This document shows positions 22,501 to 33,519 of a stretch of DNA of 64,000 bases, in pieces. The translations under genes and the position numbers were made by a program. Under the pieces are notes generated by a model that had not been told where the DNA came from, did not search any database, and worked only from the letters and a program-made list of their open reading frames with translations. Source of the stretch: Chionis minor (Eukaryota > Chordata > Aves > Charadriiformes > Chionididae); NCBI GenBank assembly GCA_013398295.1, contig VZSF01001151.1, positions 186,001-250,000 on the forward strand, written 5' to 3'. Numbering within the stretch: the stretch's first letter is position 1; each line of letters starts with the position of its first letter.

Positions 22501-25500
22501 AGTTAATCCCTTGCAAACCTGCAGTCACGACATAACAATGACACGATGAACAACAGTGGATATTGTCCACACATACAACTGAAGTACCGGCTGTTGTACT
22601 AGCACATCTCCTACAAATTAAATTCAAAATTTGGTTGAGAATCATGACAAGGAGAGACAGAGCACTGAATTGAACTTCGTATTAAATAGTCACAACAAGG
22701 TGACTGTTCCAAGAGCTAGCAAGGCTGCGTGATTACAAGATTTATGGATGCCTACAAGAGGAGCCGGATGGGACAGAGAGCAGCACAGAAAACGTACACA
22801 TTGCCTTGAACTAAACATAGCAAAACGTCCTTCCAGACACCTTTTGCTTTTTCTCTCTTCATTTTTCATTTTACCTGATTATTTCTCTCCTGTACTGCAG
22901 TTCCATCTCAGATACAGATACATACAAATGGATAAAGAACTTAAGATAATTGAGGAGTAACATTCAATTCTTGAACACCACTGGAAATTTAAAGCCAATC
23001 ACCCCCTCGCTGAACTCTACTATGGAACCCCATATTCTTTTTCCACTCGGACAAATTCACAGGTACACTGTTTCTGCTAAAATACGTAAAACTAGTCGAA
23101 GCAGTCTCCATTCCTTACGTGACATGTTACCTATCTACCTCATTTCTGTCCATTATAAAGACATGTTTAACTTTTTATTTCAAGTTCTACATAGATCCAG
23201 CACATTGGTATCTACAGAGCAGATACATTCTCTTAGGAGAAAAAGCATCAATTCTGGCCAGGAGCAAGAGAGGACACCCTGCCGCTGACACTTTCTGCAG
23301 CACGTCCACAGTTCTAGCGTTCTCCCAAGTTTGTAGGTTAAAGTTTACTGAGCCAAGAACGCCCATAACCACTTTCCACACTACACCAGTGTGTTTGAGC
23401 CTCACCTCCTCTAGGGACACGCTCTGCCTCCTTCTACCAGAGGCACTGGTACAAACGCCACGCTGCGACAGGCCGGGCGCCCGGGGAACGCAGCGGAACC
23501 AGGCTGTGCTCCTGCCCACCGCCCCAGGGCGGGCCACGGACTGGGCGTCCCAGTTCCTCTGCCTCACAACACCCGGCCGAGCCCAACAACGTGCAACAAG
23601 CAACCTAACAGTTCTGACACCACGTAACCCATCAAGGGGTCTCTGAAAATCTGTCCCAACTGTTTAATACAAGGAACTTTTTAAAAAGAAAGCAAATTTA
23701 AAACAACAACCATGCTATGCAATATAGTATTTGCCAGGGGGAAAAAAAAAAAAAAGACTGAGAATTAAAAACTCAGGTTCTTTTTTCATAAATTTAAAAC
23801 AAGAACCGTGCTAAGCAATATAGTATTTGCCGGGGGGGGGGGGGGAAGACTGAGAATTAAAAACTCAGGTTGTTCTTTCATAAGTAACTAAACTTGACTC
23901 TACAAAGAATAAATTCTATATTTGCGGAGATCAAACAATTAGTTTGACTAATTACTTTTAATACATTACACATAGGAGCGGGACACTATGATGCCTACTT
24001 TTGGAAAACAAAAGTTAACTGACTTCAGGTTTAAGAGTGTAATGTTGGAATACAGAAACACACAAATTTCACTCTCCTTTTAGGACAGACCTACCTTTTC
24101 AATTAGAATTACCTTTATTTCCTTGTTATTTTGCCGTGCCTCGGACACATAAGGCCGCACACTAACTTACACAGCATTTCATCCACATATATACAGGCTG
24201 CTTAGTAAACAATACACCATCTTGCCTCTCTCCTAATACTGCTCAAAGACTCTACATCATCAGATGACAGTTGACCTCACAGTTGCCTTTTCACAAGAAC
24301 AACGTCAGAGGAGAGAAACTCGATCTTTGTTCGAAGCCCCACGACAGTTGAAACTGTAAGGCCTAACTGTTACCCAAAAAATCCCAGCTCCCCGGCTTAC
24401 GTTAAAACTCTTGCGCGTGCTGCCGTACAGAGAAAAAACAAACTTACCGCTTCTTCAAACGTCCACCTCTTACTGACTTCATGTTCGTTGTGGTTAAACA
24501 TTTCTTGATGAATCTCAATGATTCTGTGCCTCATGTTCTCTATCTCAGTGATTAGCTAAAACATAATTTTTAAAAATGTAACACAGGTAGATGTAACACC
24601 TTTGTAAATGCACTTTACGACAAGAGCATACATTATATGCATACGTTAGCAGTATCACTGGTGCATTAACTGCTCCCCTGAACGGCCAGGGGCAGGGACA
24701 GGAGGCTGCCCCAGTGGTGCCTTGGCCCCTGCTGCAACTCTCGCTGGAGCTTTGCTCCACCTTAACGGTGACTGAGATTAGAGATGAATCAGGATCCAAG
24801 CCAAACTTGGTCTCAGTACATGTTCACGTTCACAGCTGGCAATTCCTTTGGATGCCTCCAAGTTTTCACATGCCTGTGAAGTCTATGAACGTGCAGAGAC
24901 CACTGCTGATGAAGACCTTTCTCAGGCCTTGGTTCTTAATCTGTTAATCCAGAATAATTAATATTCATTCCTAAAGTTTCGTACATCCCTCCTTTCACTG
25001 TTGAACTCCATTTCTTTGATAGCTATGAAACGACTGGAAAGGTACGTCCTGCAGACAAGAGCAGCTGTCACCTGAGCCAAAGAGAACTACAGGGACAGCT
25101 CGGCTACCCAGCTATACTAATTGCCTGCAGATAACTCGCCTTTCAGCCAGAGTACGGCACGACACGCCGATGGACACCCCCGGCGTACGCACCTTGGCAG
25201 GGTCAGTTATGTCTTCGGTCCCAGAGGGCAGGTCGTCTCCAGGTTGCGCATCCTCCCCGCTATGGCCGTTCACAGACGCCAGTTCTCTGCGCAGCTGGAC
25301 AAACTGCTCAGTAGTCAGAAGGTCTCGAGGCAAGTTGTTCTGTATATGCTCTTTAAACCTAAGAAGAGTCAGAAACAATTCAGCACAAACGTGACGGTTT
25401 ATGTTTCAATACTCTGCATAACCAGAGCACAGTGATAAATGCCGGCAGGTTTCTGCATTCCTTTATGAATCTAGAGCAACACTGGGAACGCAACTTCTAC

Positions 25501-28500
25501 CATCTATCAGACATCAAAAGCTTCGCAGTTCCAAGAGAAATGAAACAGTGATGAACCTCAGTGGCGAGGACAGACCACTTGCCATGCAAAATTGATGGCG
25601 AAGGATGGCAAAGATCAGTTTTAGAGGAAGATACTTTACTTCTAAAACTAAAAGACCCGTAGAAATTCCGGGGAAGACTGGTGCATAATTTGACCAGGTT
25701 TCTCAGGCCCTCTTAAACTCTCTCTGTTAATTCTACTATCTAAAACTTAACCAAGTATTTCTCTTTAGTCAATTAAATTAGTGTTTCACCACACGTGAGC
25801 GTTGCATGAGGAATTAAAGTTCAAAACCACTAATTCTGATTTTTCAAAGACATCCTCTCTTCTTCCTCACAATTCCAAGGCCTGCCTTTATTCCACAGCA
25901 GAATTTGTGTATTTATCTAAAACCAAATTCTTAAAAAGTGTAGCAGTACCTTAAAACAATCAGTCAAACTGTACAAGTAAGTACAAACTGTACAAGTACT
26001 ATGTACAAGTAAGTACGTAGAACTCCGTAACTATTTCAAGCTCTTGTTCTGAGTGAGTGTTTTCACATTTACAGAAACAGCTTAGTGCGTGCTTAAGAAA
26101 TTCATAGCATTAACTAAATCTTTGTTTTCTCTTTACCTCTGGAAGTGATGACTGTAGAGCTGCGTTGGAATTCCAAGGATGCGGTCATAGATGGACGTAA
26201 CTTCCCTTAGGTTTCCCTGTTCATTTTCCCAGTTTATATACATTTCCCATAGTCTGTCAGAACGGAAATCTGTCCCAGCAGCTAACACTGCATGTTCGTA
26301 GGCTCTGAAAAATGAAATAATTCTACAGTTGTTTCTGGATGCAGTGACAGAAGAAGGAAGAAAAGTTCCGCCTCTTATTTAAAGATTATGAGCTTCCTCA
26401 TTTACTCACAACCACAGTTATATTCATTATTTACATTCCTCAAAGTATTTTCTAGACATCTGTAGCAAGATCTCTAGAAATTCAGAAAGTTCACACTCAC
26501 TTTTTTTTCCTCCAGTGCTACCAAAGCACAATAAATAAAGGCAACAGAGAAAGCCTCTTGCAGGAACACAAGATATGAGGAAAATACACAATCTGTACCA
26601 CTTATCTCTTGTAAAGACTCTAAACCCATTACTTTAGCAGTTTAACACACAAAAGCCATACATCAATCACGCAGCTAGACGCTGCCTCAGTTAAAGATGA
26701 GTTCAGTTTTTGGGTCAAGCTTCAGTCCAACCTCTTGCTCTAACCAGGACCACTGCTGGAAACAGATGAGGTCAGACACTTTCTAGCCATACCCTGAAAA
26801 CCGCAGAGGAATTAAATTCCCAAAATTCTATGGGCAACCTGTTCCAGTGCTGCACTAGTATTTCCTAACGTCTAGTCTGAAGCTCTCGTCACAACTTTTG
26901 ACCCTTGTACTGCACTTTATTGTCTACCCCTTCTTATGGAATTTGGCTCCATCATCCCTTAAAAGCCCTTGAAGTAGCTGCGACCTGTCCTTAGCTCACC
27001 CCTTCCCTTAAGCATATGAATCTGACTGCGCGTACGGGCTTCTCGTATCGCTCACTCTGCTGTCAACTTACCCTCGAATAGTACTGTTGGTTTCAGGATC
27101 GGCAGGGTCCAAGGTCTCCTTTAGGAAGTTTATATAATGTATCCAAAGATCAACACTAAGAGGAATTGCCTGAAGCCCTCTGCGATAAACCTATGAAGAG
27201 AAGACAAACTGTACTTCAAATACTTAATGGCGTCCTAATAGAGAGGCAACACTGTGTTATCCGGTGAACCTTAGAAATACTAATTACTGGAATTTTGTTT
27301 AAATAATCTACCATTACCATTTGGGTGGAGGTTGGATAGAACATGGCAATGTTCTGATCTCCACGTGCAGAGTCTTGATCTTCAAAGCGCAGCGGTCCCT
27401 GCATTCTGACCAGGTTGTGTGGGCAGGCTTTGGGGTACAGACCATAGGGCACAGACCCATTAGAGCATCATTGACAGCGTCTGACCAAAAATGCAATAAG
27501 ATGTAGCAATTGTGACCAGCAAACCAACTATATTGTTTTGAAAATGAGTAATAAATGTAAGTGACAGAAAAGCCCTGCCCTACTTGTTAAGCTGCAGTGT
27601 AATACAGAGGCTTGCACTGCAAAGCTTGACAAACTGTAGAGGTTTAACGCACCTGCCAACAAAGAGAAAAAACATTAGCTACAAATGCCACAGACGTGAC
27701 AAGTGCAAACAAAATCCCTACAAACCTGACCATACATGGCAGGTACTGGCAGCCAAATGACTTGCGGGAGGTTAGTCATTATTTGGCTAACAGGACCGAT
27801 GGCAACAGCTGCGCCCAGCTACCTACATACCTCATCAGACTGCTTAACGTTGTCATGTCGCTTTTCCAGGTCCGCATACTTTTTCCAATATCCATAGCAA
27901 TATGGATAATGCGTGAAAAACCTGTCAAATGCTTTCCTGGCAGCTGGTAGGTGGTTCTGCAAGAAAGACACAATAAAAGCAATGAGTCCTTTCCTTAAAA
28001 AGAAGTTCACATTATTTTAAAAACATTATTATTTTAACATTGTCATAAAAAGCAATCATTTTTATTTTGTGATCTCTGCTGATGACACCGGTAAGGGCAA
28101 CTGTCTTAAGAGCACTGCCTGGGAAAGCCTGATGTATCCGAAACATCCATGACTTGTTCTGGTTTTCTTTGCTTATTTCTGGAAGGAAAGAGGGGGCATA
28201 TACTAACCTCCTGCTCTACATACTGTAGTAGATATACCCATCCTGTGAAATCCTGGGGATTGTCCTCTACTACTTTCCAGAACTTGTCAAAATCTGGAGG
28301 GAAGCAAGCCTCAACATCTGTTGTCTGTAAACTTTCAATATTTGGAATTTCACTCTCCTGTGTGTTCTCTTCGTTCAAGTCAGGGGAACTATCAGGTGAC
28401 TGTTCCATCTCAGTTACACTCATAATTTCTGTACTGAAGTCCATCTGCTGTTCTTCTGTTGCCGTTTCAGGGCCATTGTCTGTGGTGTCATTGCTTACAG

Positions 28501-28537
28501 TCGGCTTCTCCTCCTCTGGATTTTCTGTGCTCTCCAT
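16489..28537 (-). CDS. PRPF39: PRPF39, U1 snRNP-associated splicing factor (complete)
   Basis: PRPF39 is the vertebrate homologue of yeast Prp39. It binds U1 snRNP as a homodimer of HAT-repeat chains and aids 5' splice-site selection. Thirteen coding exons join without a phase conflict to 2010 bp, 669 residues, the length I recall for human: 28537-28208, 27956-27831, 27190-27072, 26304-26137, 25358-25193, 24555-24448, 22224-22060, 21742-21616, 21521-21253, 20697-20513, 19082-19008, 18402-18282, 16539-16489. The acidic Ser/Glu-rich N-terminus (1-75) is followed by HAT-type segments such as [26 protein letters not shown] and [14 protein letters not shown]. The tail [20 protein letters not shown] is Tyr/Asn-rich. 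The start is the ATG at 28537 because the exon opens only 34 bases upstream and the reading frame continues the family sequence. A noncoding first exon must lie further right, probably in the CpG island near 32.6-33 kb. Confidence 0.96.
16550..17790. other. GC-rich intronic block in the last PRPF39 intron
   Basis: This part of the intron is much richer in G, C and CpG than its flanks and has long open frames on both strands (for example + strand 17372-17803). None resembles a known protein, and open frames on both strands are expected at this base composition. I assign no gene. Confidence 0.5.
18282..18402 (-). CDS. PRPF39: PRPF39 coding exon 12
   Basis: 121 bp. It encodes [20 protein letters not shown] through [15 protein letters not shown], ending CAG|GTGGGT. 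Confidence 0.95.
19008..19082 (-). CDS. PRPF39: PRPF39 coding exon 11
   Basis: 75 bp after CTCTTCAG. It encodes [20 protein letters not shown] then RAEN and leaves in phase 2 at GG|GTAGGA. Confidence 0.93.
20513..20697 (-). CDS. PRPF39: PRPF39 coding exon 10
   Basis: 185 bp after TTGCACAG. It encodes [20 protein letters not shown] through [14 protein letters not shown], in the C-terminal HAT array. Donor AA|GTAAGC. Confidence 0.95.
21253..21521 (-). CDS. PRPF39: PRPF39 coding exon 9
   Basis: 269 bp, the second-largest exon. It encodes [20 protein letters not shown] through [21 protein letters not shown]-repeat helices. Donor AAA|GTATGT. Confidence 0.95.
21616..21742 (-). CDS. PRPF39: PRPF39 coding exon 8
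   Basis: 127 bp. It encodes [20 protein letters not shown] and [19 protein letters not shown]. Acceptor ACTATAG, donor GG|GTAAGA in phase 1. Confidence 0.94.
22060..22224 (-). CDS. PRPF39: PRPF39 coding exon 7
   Basis: 165 bp, phase 0. It encodes [20 protein letters not shown] through [14 protein letters not shown]. Acceptor TTTTGCAG, donor AAG|GTAAGG. Confidence 0.95.
23694..23882. repeat. Imperfect tandem duplication, two units of about 96 bp
   Basis: AAATTTAAAACAA..., a homopolymer, and GACTGAGAATTAAAAACTCA occur at 23694-23789 and again at 23790-23882. The homopolymer is poly-A in the first unit and poly-G in the second. It lies in a PRPF39 intron. Confidence 0.9.
24448..24555 (-). CDS. 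PRPF39: PRPF39 coding exon 6
   Basis: 108 bp, phase 0. It encodes [20 protein letters not shown] and [16 protein letters not shown], ending GCG|GTAAGT. Confidence 0.95.
25193..25358 (-). CDS. PRPF39: PRPF39 coding exon 5
   Basis: 166 bp. It encodes [20 protein letters not shown] through [11 protein letters not shown], a partly acidic connecting segment. Donor AAG|GTGCGT. Confidence 0.95.
26137..26304 (-). CDS. PRPF39: PRPF39 coding exon 4
   Basis: 168 bp. It encodes [20 protein letters not shown] through [12 protein letters not shown]. It reads AYEHA where I recall TFEHA in human. Donor AG|GTAAAG. Confidence 0.94.
26705..27030 (-). mobile_element. Old CR1 LINE fragment in PRPF39 intron
   Basis: CCAACCTCTTGCTCTAACCA, later GGGCAACCTGTTCCAGTGCT and GACCCTTGTACTGCACTTTA, match a diverged CR1 3' region in reverse complement. 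Limits are approximate. Confidence 0.6.
27072..27190 (-). CDS. PRPF39: PRPF39 coding exon 3
   Basis: 119 bp. It encodes [20 protein letters not shown] and [19 protein letters not shown]. Acceptor CTTCATAG, donor GG|GTAAGT in phase 2. Confidence 0.95.
27831..27956 (-). CDS. PRPF39: PRPF39 coding exon 2
   Basis: 126 bp, phase 0. It encodes [20 protein letters not shown] and [22 protein letters not shown] repeats. Donor GAG|GTATGT. Confidence 0.96.
28208..28537 (-). CDS. PRPF39: PRPF39 first coding exon
   Basis: The exon spans 28571-28208 (acceptor TTCCACAG) with 34 noncoding bases. The ATG at 28537 opens [18 protein letters not shown] and runs to [12 protein letters not shown], 110 residues. 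Donor GAG|GTTAGT. Confidence 0.94.
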
Positions 28538-28571
28538 GGCTACAGTTACGGCTATTTCGCAGTACTAGATC

Positions 28572-31216
28572 CTGTGGAAATAAAAACATTCAGTATTCAC
28601 GCAGCGAACATTCAAGTAGAGCTTGGGCATGAATTCTCAGCCAAGAGTCTCCCAAGTGCTTCAGGCGTCCGTCTATTTCACCACAGACCTTCACCAATTA
28701 GATCTGCTTCACTCTTGAGCCTAATTCACAATTAAAAACATGTTAATAGCAGTCATGTGTTGTAACATCTGCGTGTACAAATCACTGTTTTTTCTAAAAA
28801 ACTACCACAAGTAGCTATTGAGATACAAAATGGAACCAATACAGTCTTCCTGTATGAGTCTAGTAGAAGTCTATTTCAAATAAAGAATTATGTTCAAATT
28901 TATGCAGTTCTACTTCGTACAAATCAGTAACTTCTTTGCAAAATAAATACATATTAAAATGTACCCTCAGCACCTAGCTGAGCTGGCTTAAACGATAACT
29001 TTGCAAAGCAAAGAATTGCTATCAGTCCCTATTAACGATAACTATACAAACTAACCAGCATTAGAGGGCCACAAAAGCTGCTTAGGTTACGCCTCGCCAT
29101 GCAGCCACTCACCCCCCACACAACTCCCACGTCAGGGGTTCCTCCAGCCCCTTGGGAAAGACTCCATCTTCCTCCCACTCTGCGTTTTGATCTCGCTGCC
29201 GAACGCCGCTGCCCAGCCCTGCCCTCTCCGCATGCGCGGGTCCAGCCTAACCCGGCTGCGCGCCGCTCTGCCAAACGGCCCCAGCGCCCCCAGCCGGGGT
29301 GTAGGGCGCTCGGCTGAGCCTTCTCCGCGTTCAGGCTAAGCCCCAATGACCAACAGGTTCTGGGTAACACAATACCCAGGTGCAACACAACAGCTCCTGG
29401 CTGTGAATCTATTTTGGACGAAGAACATCACCCTCGGATGCACTGTAGCAACTGCCACTCTTACTTCCCTTCAGTTCTCCTCAGAGGAGGGGACAGCAAA
29501 TAAGTTAACATCTTAAAAATAACCCAAACAAACAAAACCGTCTCCACCCCACTGTGTATCTTCAGAATTCTTTCCCACTGAAAACCTGAGAAGAGAACAA
29601 ACAGACTGCTTGCTTTCACTTCAAAAAATACATCAATAAGCCGCCCATAATAAAGTTGAGGGGAAAAAAATGACAGAAAGCAAAAATACCTCTACCCTGT
29701 CTTCACAGATTCATAAATTAGTTTGTGTTGGAAGAGCTTCCTCCCAGCAGCTTCCACACGGGAGATGACAGTTCATGTTTTCCTAAGAGTTCACCAAGCC
29801 AAGTACCTTTGGTGTAGGGCTATAAGGTCCATATGGTCTACTCTGCAACTTGTCTAAAAACTGTTTTTTAAAAGTAATTATTTTGATTCTCCACCGTATA
29901 TATTGTCTGGCAATGACATAAATACAATTTCTTTCCTTTAAGGTAAAGAGTTCATCATTTTGTAACTTTATACGGTAACTGTCCATAAAAATGAACAGTT
30001 CATGCCATTTAAAAGTCAAACAAACACAATGTGACTACACAGAGCACTATACTGCTTGTGTTCTAGAGGAAAAGAGGACGCTTGTGTAAGACAAGCACTT
30101 TATTTCGTAATTACCAGCTTTTCCCCACATCCTGGGCTGCTCCAGAAAGCCTGCATCAAAAGCCGGCTTCTTTAGCGAGTCTTGGACGTGCACCTTCAAT
30201 ATTGATTTTAAGAATAAGCATAATTTAGAAGTTAAGGAAAAAACCATCAAAGCAGCACCACTATGCCTTTACCAGTGCAAAACACAGAAGAGATGTGCAA
30301 CATTAAAACAGCTGTTACCAGTCAGACCTTACCTCTGCAGAGATTAAAAAATCAAGGCATAAGAGGAGTGCGTTATACAGACAGCAGCTCCAACACTTGA
30401 AAAAAATAGTTTAAAGGATGACAGAACTCTAAAATTTGAGAAAGCTAGTGCAATCATTTTAAAACGTGCAATAATTTATAACCTAAACGTATTTTGATTT
30501 TTTTCCAGCTGATTCAGAAGATGTATTCCAGCTTAAAAAGCAACTCCCCCAAATCTAGCTGTCTTCAGATCAGGGTGAGGGGAAAAAAGGAGGAGGAGAA
30601 GCAGTACTGGATCACCTCTGCACACAGCGTTTCAAATAGAATCGAGAAATCTATCTGACAGTTCAGTTCCGACTGAAGGTGTTCTGGAACACCCGCAGGG
30701 AACCCCAGCGTACCCCAAACTCTTGCCGCAACTGCAGGTTACGGCCGACGGGATGAGCCCTGCCTGGTACCAGAGGAATGCCCCACAATCCAGGGAGCCG
30801 CCATGGCAGCAGGCACTGAGCTGACACACACCCAGTACAGACAACTACCTAAGAGAGTAACTTAATTCCAGGAGTTTTTACATCACTCGGGCTAAATAAC
30901 TAAATAAGAATATCAGATGACTACACGTGCCAGCTTTAAACAATTTATGTCACCGTATATTGTTTAGCCTGTTTCAATTAAATGTTTATTGAATACAACA
31001 CCGGTGTTTTTAAATATGAGCTAATTGAAAACATCTAAGAAAAAACCCAAGGAGGCAGCACCGAGGCGTTTCAAGCCTCACTCGTGTGTCGTCCCCCCAC
31101 TTCTCCCCCCGCTCTACGAACCTTCCCCAGCCGGGCTGGCCTCAGGGCTGCCCGCACCACACCAGCCCGGCCCTCGTGGCTCCTGCCCAGACAACGCTTC
31201 GGCGGCCAAAGGACAG
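28572..31216. other. 5' intron region of PRPF39, no exon assigned
   Basis: A noncoding first exon of PRPF39 must join the acceptor at 28572 from the right. I could not place it. A GC-richer patch at about 29095-29340, with one CATGCGCG core, is a minor candidate for an alternative first exon. Otherwise the stretch is AT-rich intron without recognised repeats. Confidence 0.5.
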
Positions 31217-31580
31217 CAATCACTGAATGGGCTGGCATGGAAGGGACCTTAGAGACCACCCAGTGCCACCCCCTGCCCTGGGCAGGGACACCTCCCACCA
31301 CACCAGGCTGCTCCAAGCCCCATCCAACCTGGCCTTGAACCTCCAGGGATGGGACAGCCGCAGCTGCTCTGGGCAACCTGGGCCAGGGGCTCACCACCCT
31401 CACAGACAGGAATTTCTTCCCAAGATCTCATCCAAATCTCCCCTCTTCTGGTTTAAAACCGTTCCCCCTTGTCCTGTGGCTCCACTCCCTGATCCAGAGT
31501 CCCTCCCCAGCATTCCTGGAGCGCCTTTAGGGACTGGAAGAAGCGCTAAGGTCTCCCGGGTGCCTTCTCTTCCCCAGGCT
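31217..31580 (-). mobile_element. CR1 LINE 3' end upstream of PRPF39
   Basis: Reverse-complement CR1 tail: GGCATGGAAGGGACCTTAGA, CCACCCCCTGCCCTGGGCAG, CACACCAGGCTGCTCCAAGC, GGCCTTGAACCTCCAGGGAT. Its last part (from 31503) is also present at 32325-32402 because of the assembly duplication. Confidence 0.88.
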
Positions 31581-32323
31581 ATAATGTAATAAACCGTAAG
31601 GCCCTGCCGGGCGTTGAGCTGCTCTATTACCGTTCAGAGCTGTACCGCCTGTTACGACACGCCAATCCCTACCGCGGTAAGCGCGACCCGCGGGCAAGCC
31701 GGTTTCCCCGGTGCCCGGTAACCGCCGGCCGGGGCAAGGGCTGCGGTAGGCGGTGGNNNGCCCGACCGCGCTCCCGCCGCCGCCGGGCCCAGGAAGAGCG
31801 GACGGCGCCTGCGCGGACGGCAGCGCGCATGCGCACAGGCCCCGCCGCGCATGCGCACCAGCCCCACCGCCAAATGGCGCCGCGCTCCGCCGCCGGCTTT
31901 TCCCCCCCCCACTCCCCTCAAGCAAGGAGGCGGCGGCCGCAGCGGTACAGAAATAAATCCCTTTATTCGCGTCAGGTTCCCCGGTAAAACGCGTACAGTG
32001 TCGGCAGCGGGAGCGACGGGGCGGGTGCCGCCGCTATACCGGCGGGGGAGGGGGAGAAGGGGGAGGCTCGTTCCCCCGGGCAGGCGGCCCAGCAGCAGCA
32101 CGGCACCGCTGGGTGACAAACCAAAATACGCGTCTTCTGCCGTTGTGCTGTGCAGTCGTCCCCAGCATTTTCTTCCGCTTGCCCAGGCGCAGGTGGGTGC
32201 TTACACGCGGCAGGCCGTGAGGTGCGCTAAGCGTGTTCCTTCGTTAGCAATCCGGCAATCCGGCATCGCGGCAGCCTGCGGTGCTGGCCGGGCCCGCCCG
32301 TGGCGGAGGAGCAGCAGTGGGCG
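31503..32323. repeat. First copy of a duplicated assembly segment (PRPF39 promoter / TOGARAM1 3' end)
   Basis: 31503-31756 equals 32325-32578 (offset 822), and 31760-32323 matches 32791-33354 (offset 1031) with only a few base differences. The two blocks are separated by NNN at 31757-31759 where the second copy has about 102 real bases plus 110 N. The copy ends at a single N (32324). This pattern suggests a retained haplotype or overlap rather than biology. Confidence 0.92.
31757..31759. other. Assembly gap (3 N)
   Basis: It marks a join inside the first copy of the duplicated promoter segment. Confidence 0.98.
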
Positions 32324-32324
32324 N
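32324..32324. other. Single N join
   Basis: It lies exactly between the two copies of the duplicated segment and looks like a scaffold join. Confidence 0.97.
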
Positions 32325-32680
32325 CTCCCCAGCATTCCTGGAGCGCCTTTAGGGACTGGAAGAAGCGCTAAGGTCTCCCGGGTGCCTTCTCTTCCCCAGG
32401 CTATAATGTAATAAACCGTAAGGCCCTGCCGGGCGTTGAGCTGCTCTATTACCGTTCAGAGCTGTACCGCCTGTTACGACACGCCAATCCCTACCGCGGT
32501 AAGCGCGACCCGCGGGCAAGCCGGTTTCCCCGGTGCCCGGTAACCGCCGGCCGGGGCAAGGGCTGCGGTAGGCGGTGGTGCCTGTCGCGGCCGGCGCACA
32601 GCCCGTCCCGCGCAACCCTCCGGCCCTCAGGCACTCCCCGCCCGCCGCCGGCCATCGCAGGCAGGGCCAGGCCGCCGCCC

Positions 32681-32790
32681 NNNNNNNNNNNNNNNNNNNN
32701 NNNNNNNNNNNNNNNNNNNNNNNNNNNNNNNNNNNNNNNNNNNNNNNNNNNNNNNNNNNNNNNNNNNNNNNNNNNNNNNNNNNNNNNNNN
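32681..32790. other. Assembly gap (110 N)
   Basis: The gap lies inside the PRPF39 CpG island and may hide the noncoding first exon and start site. Confidence 0.98.
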
Positions 32791-32855
32791 GCCCGACCGC
32801 GCTCCCGCCGCCGCCGGGCCCAGGAAGAGCGGACGGCGCCTGCGCGGACGGCAGC

Positions 32856-32888
32856 GCGCATGCGCACAGGCCCCGCCGCGCATGCGCA
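32856..32888. promoter_or_regulatory. Paired NRF1-like sites
   Basis: GCGCATGCGCA occurs at 32856-32866 and 32878-32888, 22 bases apart start to start, about two helical turns. The palindromic core matches the NRF1 consensus. The same pair is at 31825-31857 in the duplicated copy. Confidence 0.7.
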
Positions 32889-32992
32889 CCAGCCCCACCG
32901 CCAAATGGCGCCGCGCTCCGCCGCCGGCTTTTCCCCCCCCCACTCCCCTCAAGCAAGGAGGCGGCGGCCGCAGCGGTACAGAAATAAATCCC

Positions 32993-32998
32993 TTTATT
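32993..32998 (-). terminator. TOGARAM1: TOGARAM1 poly(A) signal candidate
   Basis: AATAAA on the - strand about 520 bases after the TOGARAM1 stop. The sequence AATAAATCCCTTTATT gives AATAAA on both strands within 16 bases. Confidence 0.55.
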
Positions 32999-33519
32999 CG
33001 CGTCAGGTTCCCCGGTAAAACGCGTACAGTGTCGGCAGCGGGAGCGACGGGGCGGGTGCCGCCGCTATACCGGCGGGGAAGGGGGAGAAGGGGAAGGCTC
33101 GTTCCCCCGGGCAGGCGGCCCAGCAGCAGCACGGCACCGCTGGGTGACAAACCAAAATACGCGTCTTCTGCCGTTGTGCTGTGCAGTCGTCCCCAGCATT
33201 TTCTTCCGCTTGCCCAGGCGCAGGTGGGTGCTTACACGCGGCAGGCCGTGAGGTGCGCTAAGCGTGTTCCTTCGTTAGCAATCCGGCAATCCGGCATCGC
33301 GGCAGCCTGCGGTGCTGGCCGGGCCCGCCCGTGGCGGAGGAGCAGCAGTGGGCGATTCCTGCCCCAGCCCAGGGCAGGACCGGCCCCAGCGGCCCCGCTG
33401 CGTGGGGAACGCGGGCACCGGCAGCACCGGGATGGACGGTCCCGCCTCTGCGCGTGAACAGCCGTCCATCCATCCGTCCCAGTCCGTCCGAGCTTCACGC
33501 ATGCAGGGAAGCGGTGAGT

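Larger units (their letters stand above)
32579..32990 (-). promoter_or_regulatory. PRPF39: PRPF39 CpG-island promoter (with gap)
   Basis: The region is extremely GC- and CpG-rich and TATA-less, and lies upstream of PRPF39 and just past the TOGARAM1 poly(A) signal. It holds two GCGCATGCGCA elements (NRF1-like) and CAAATGGCG (YY1-like, 32902-32910). An unsequenced stretch of 110 N (32681-32790) may hide the first exon. Confidence 0.65.
32325..33354. repeat. Second, fuller copy of the duplicated assembly segment
   Basis: It contains everything in 31503-32323 plus 32579-32790 (real sequence and 110 N). It is contiguous with the TOGARAM1 last exon on the right, so it is the better representative. 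Confidence 0.9.

Noticed and set aside
32349..33457. Long open frames containing X residues across the CpG island on both strands
   Set aside because: They read through N gaps and duplicated promoter sequence; the X runs are not protein.
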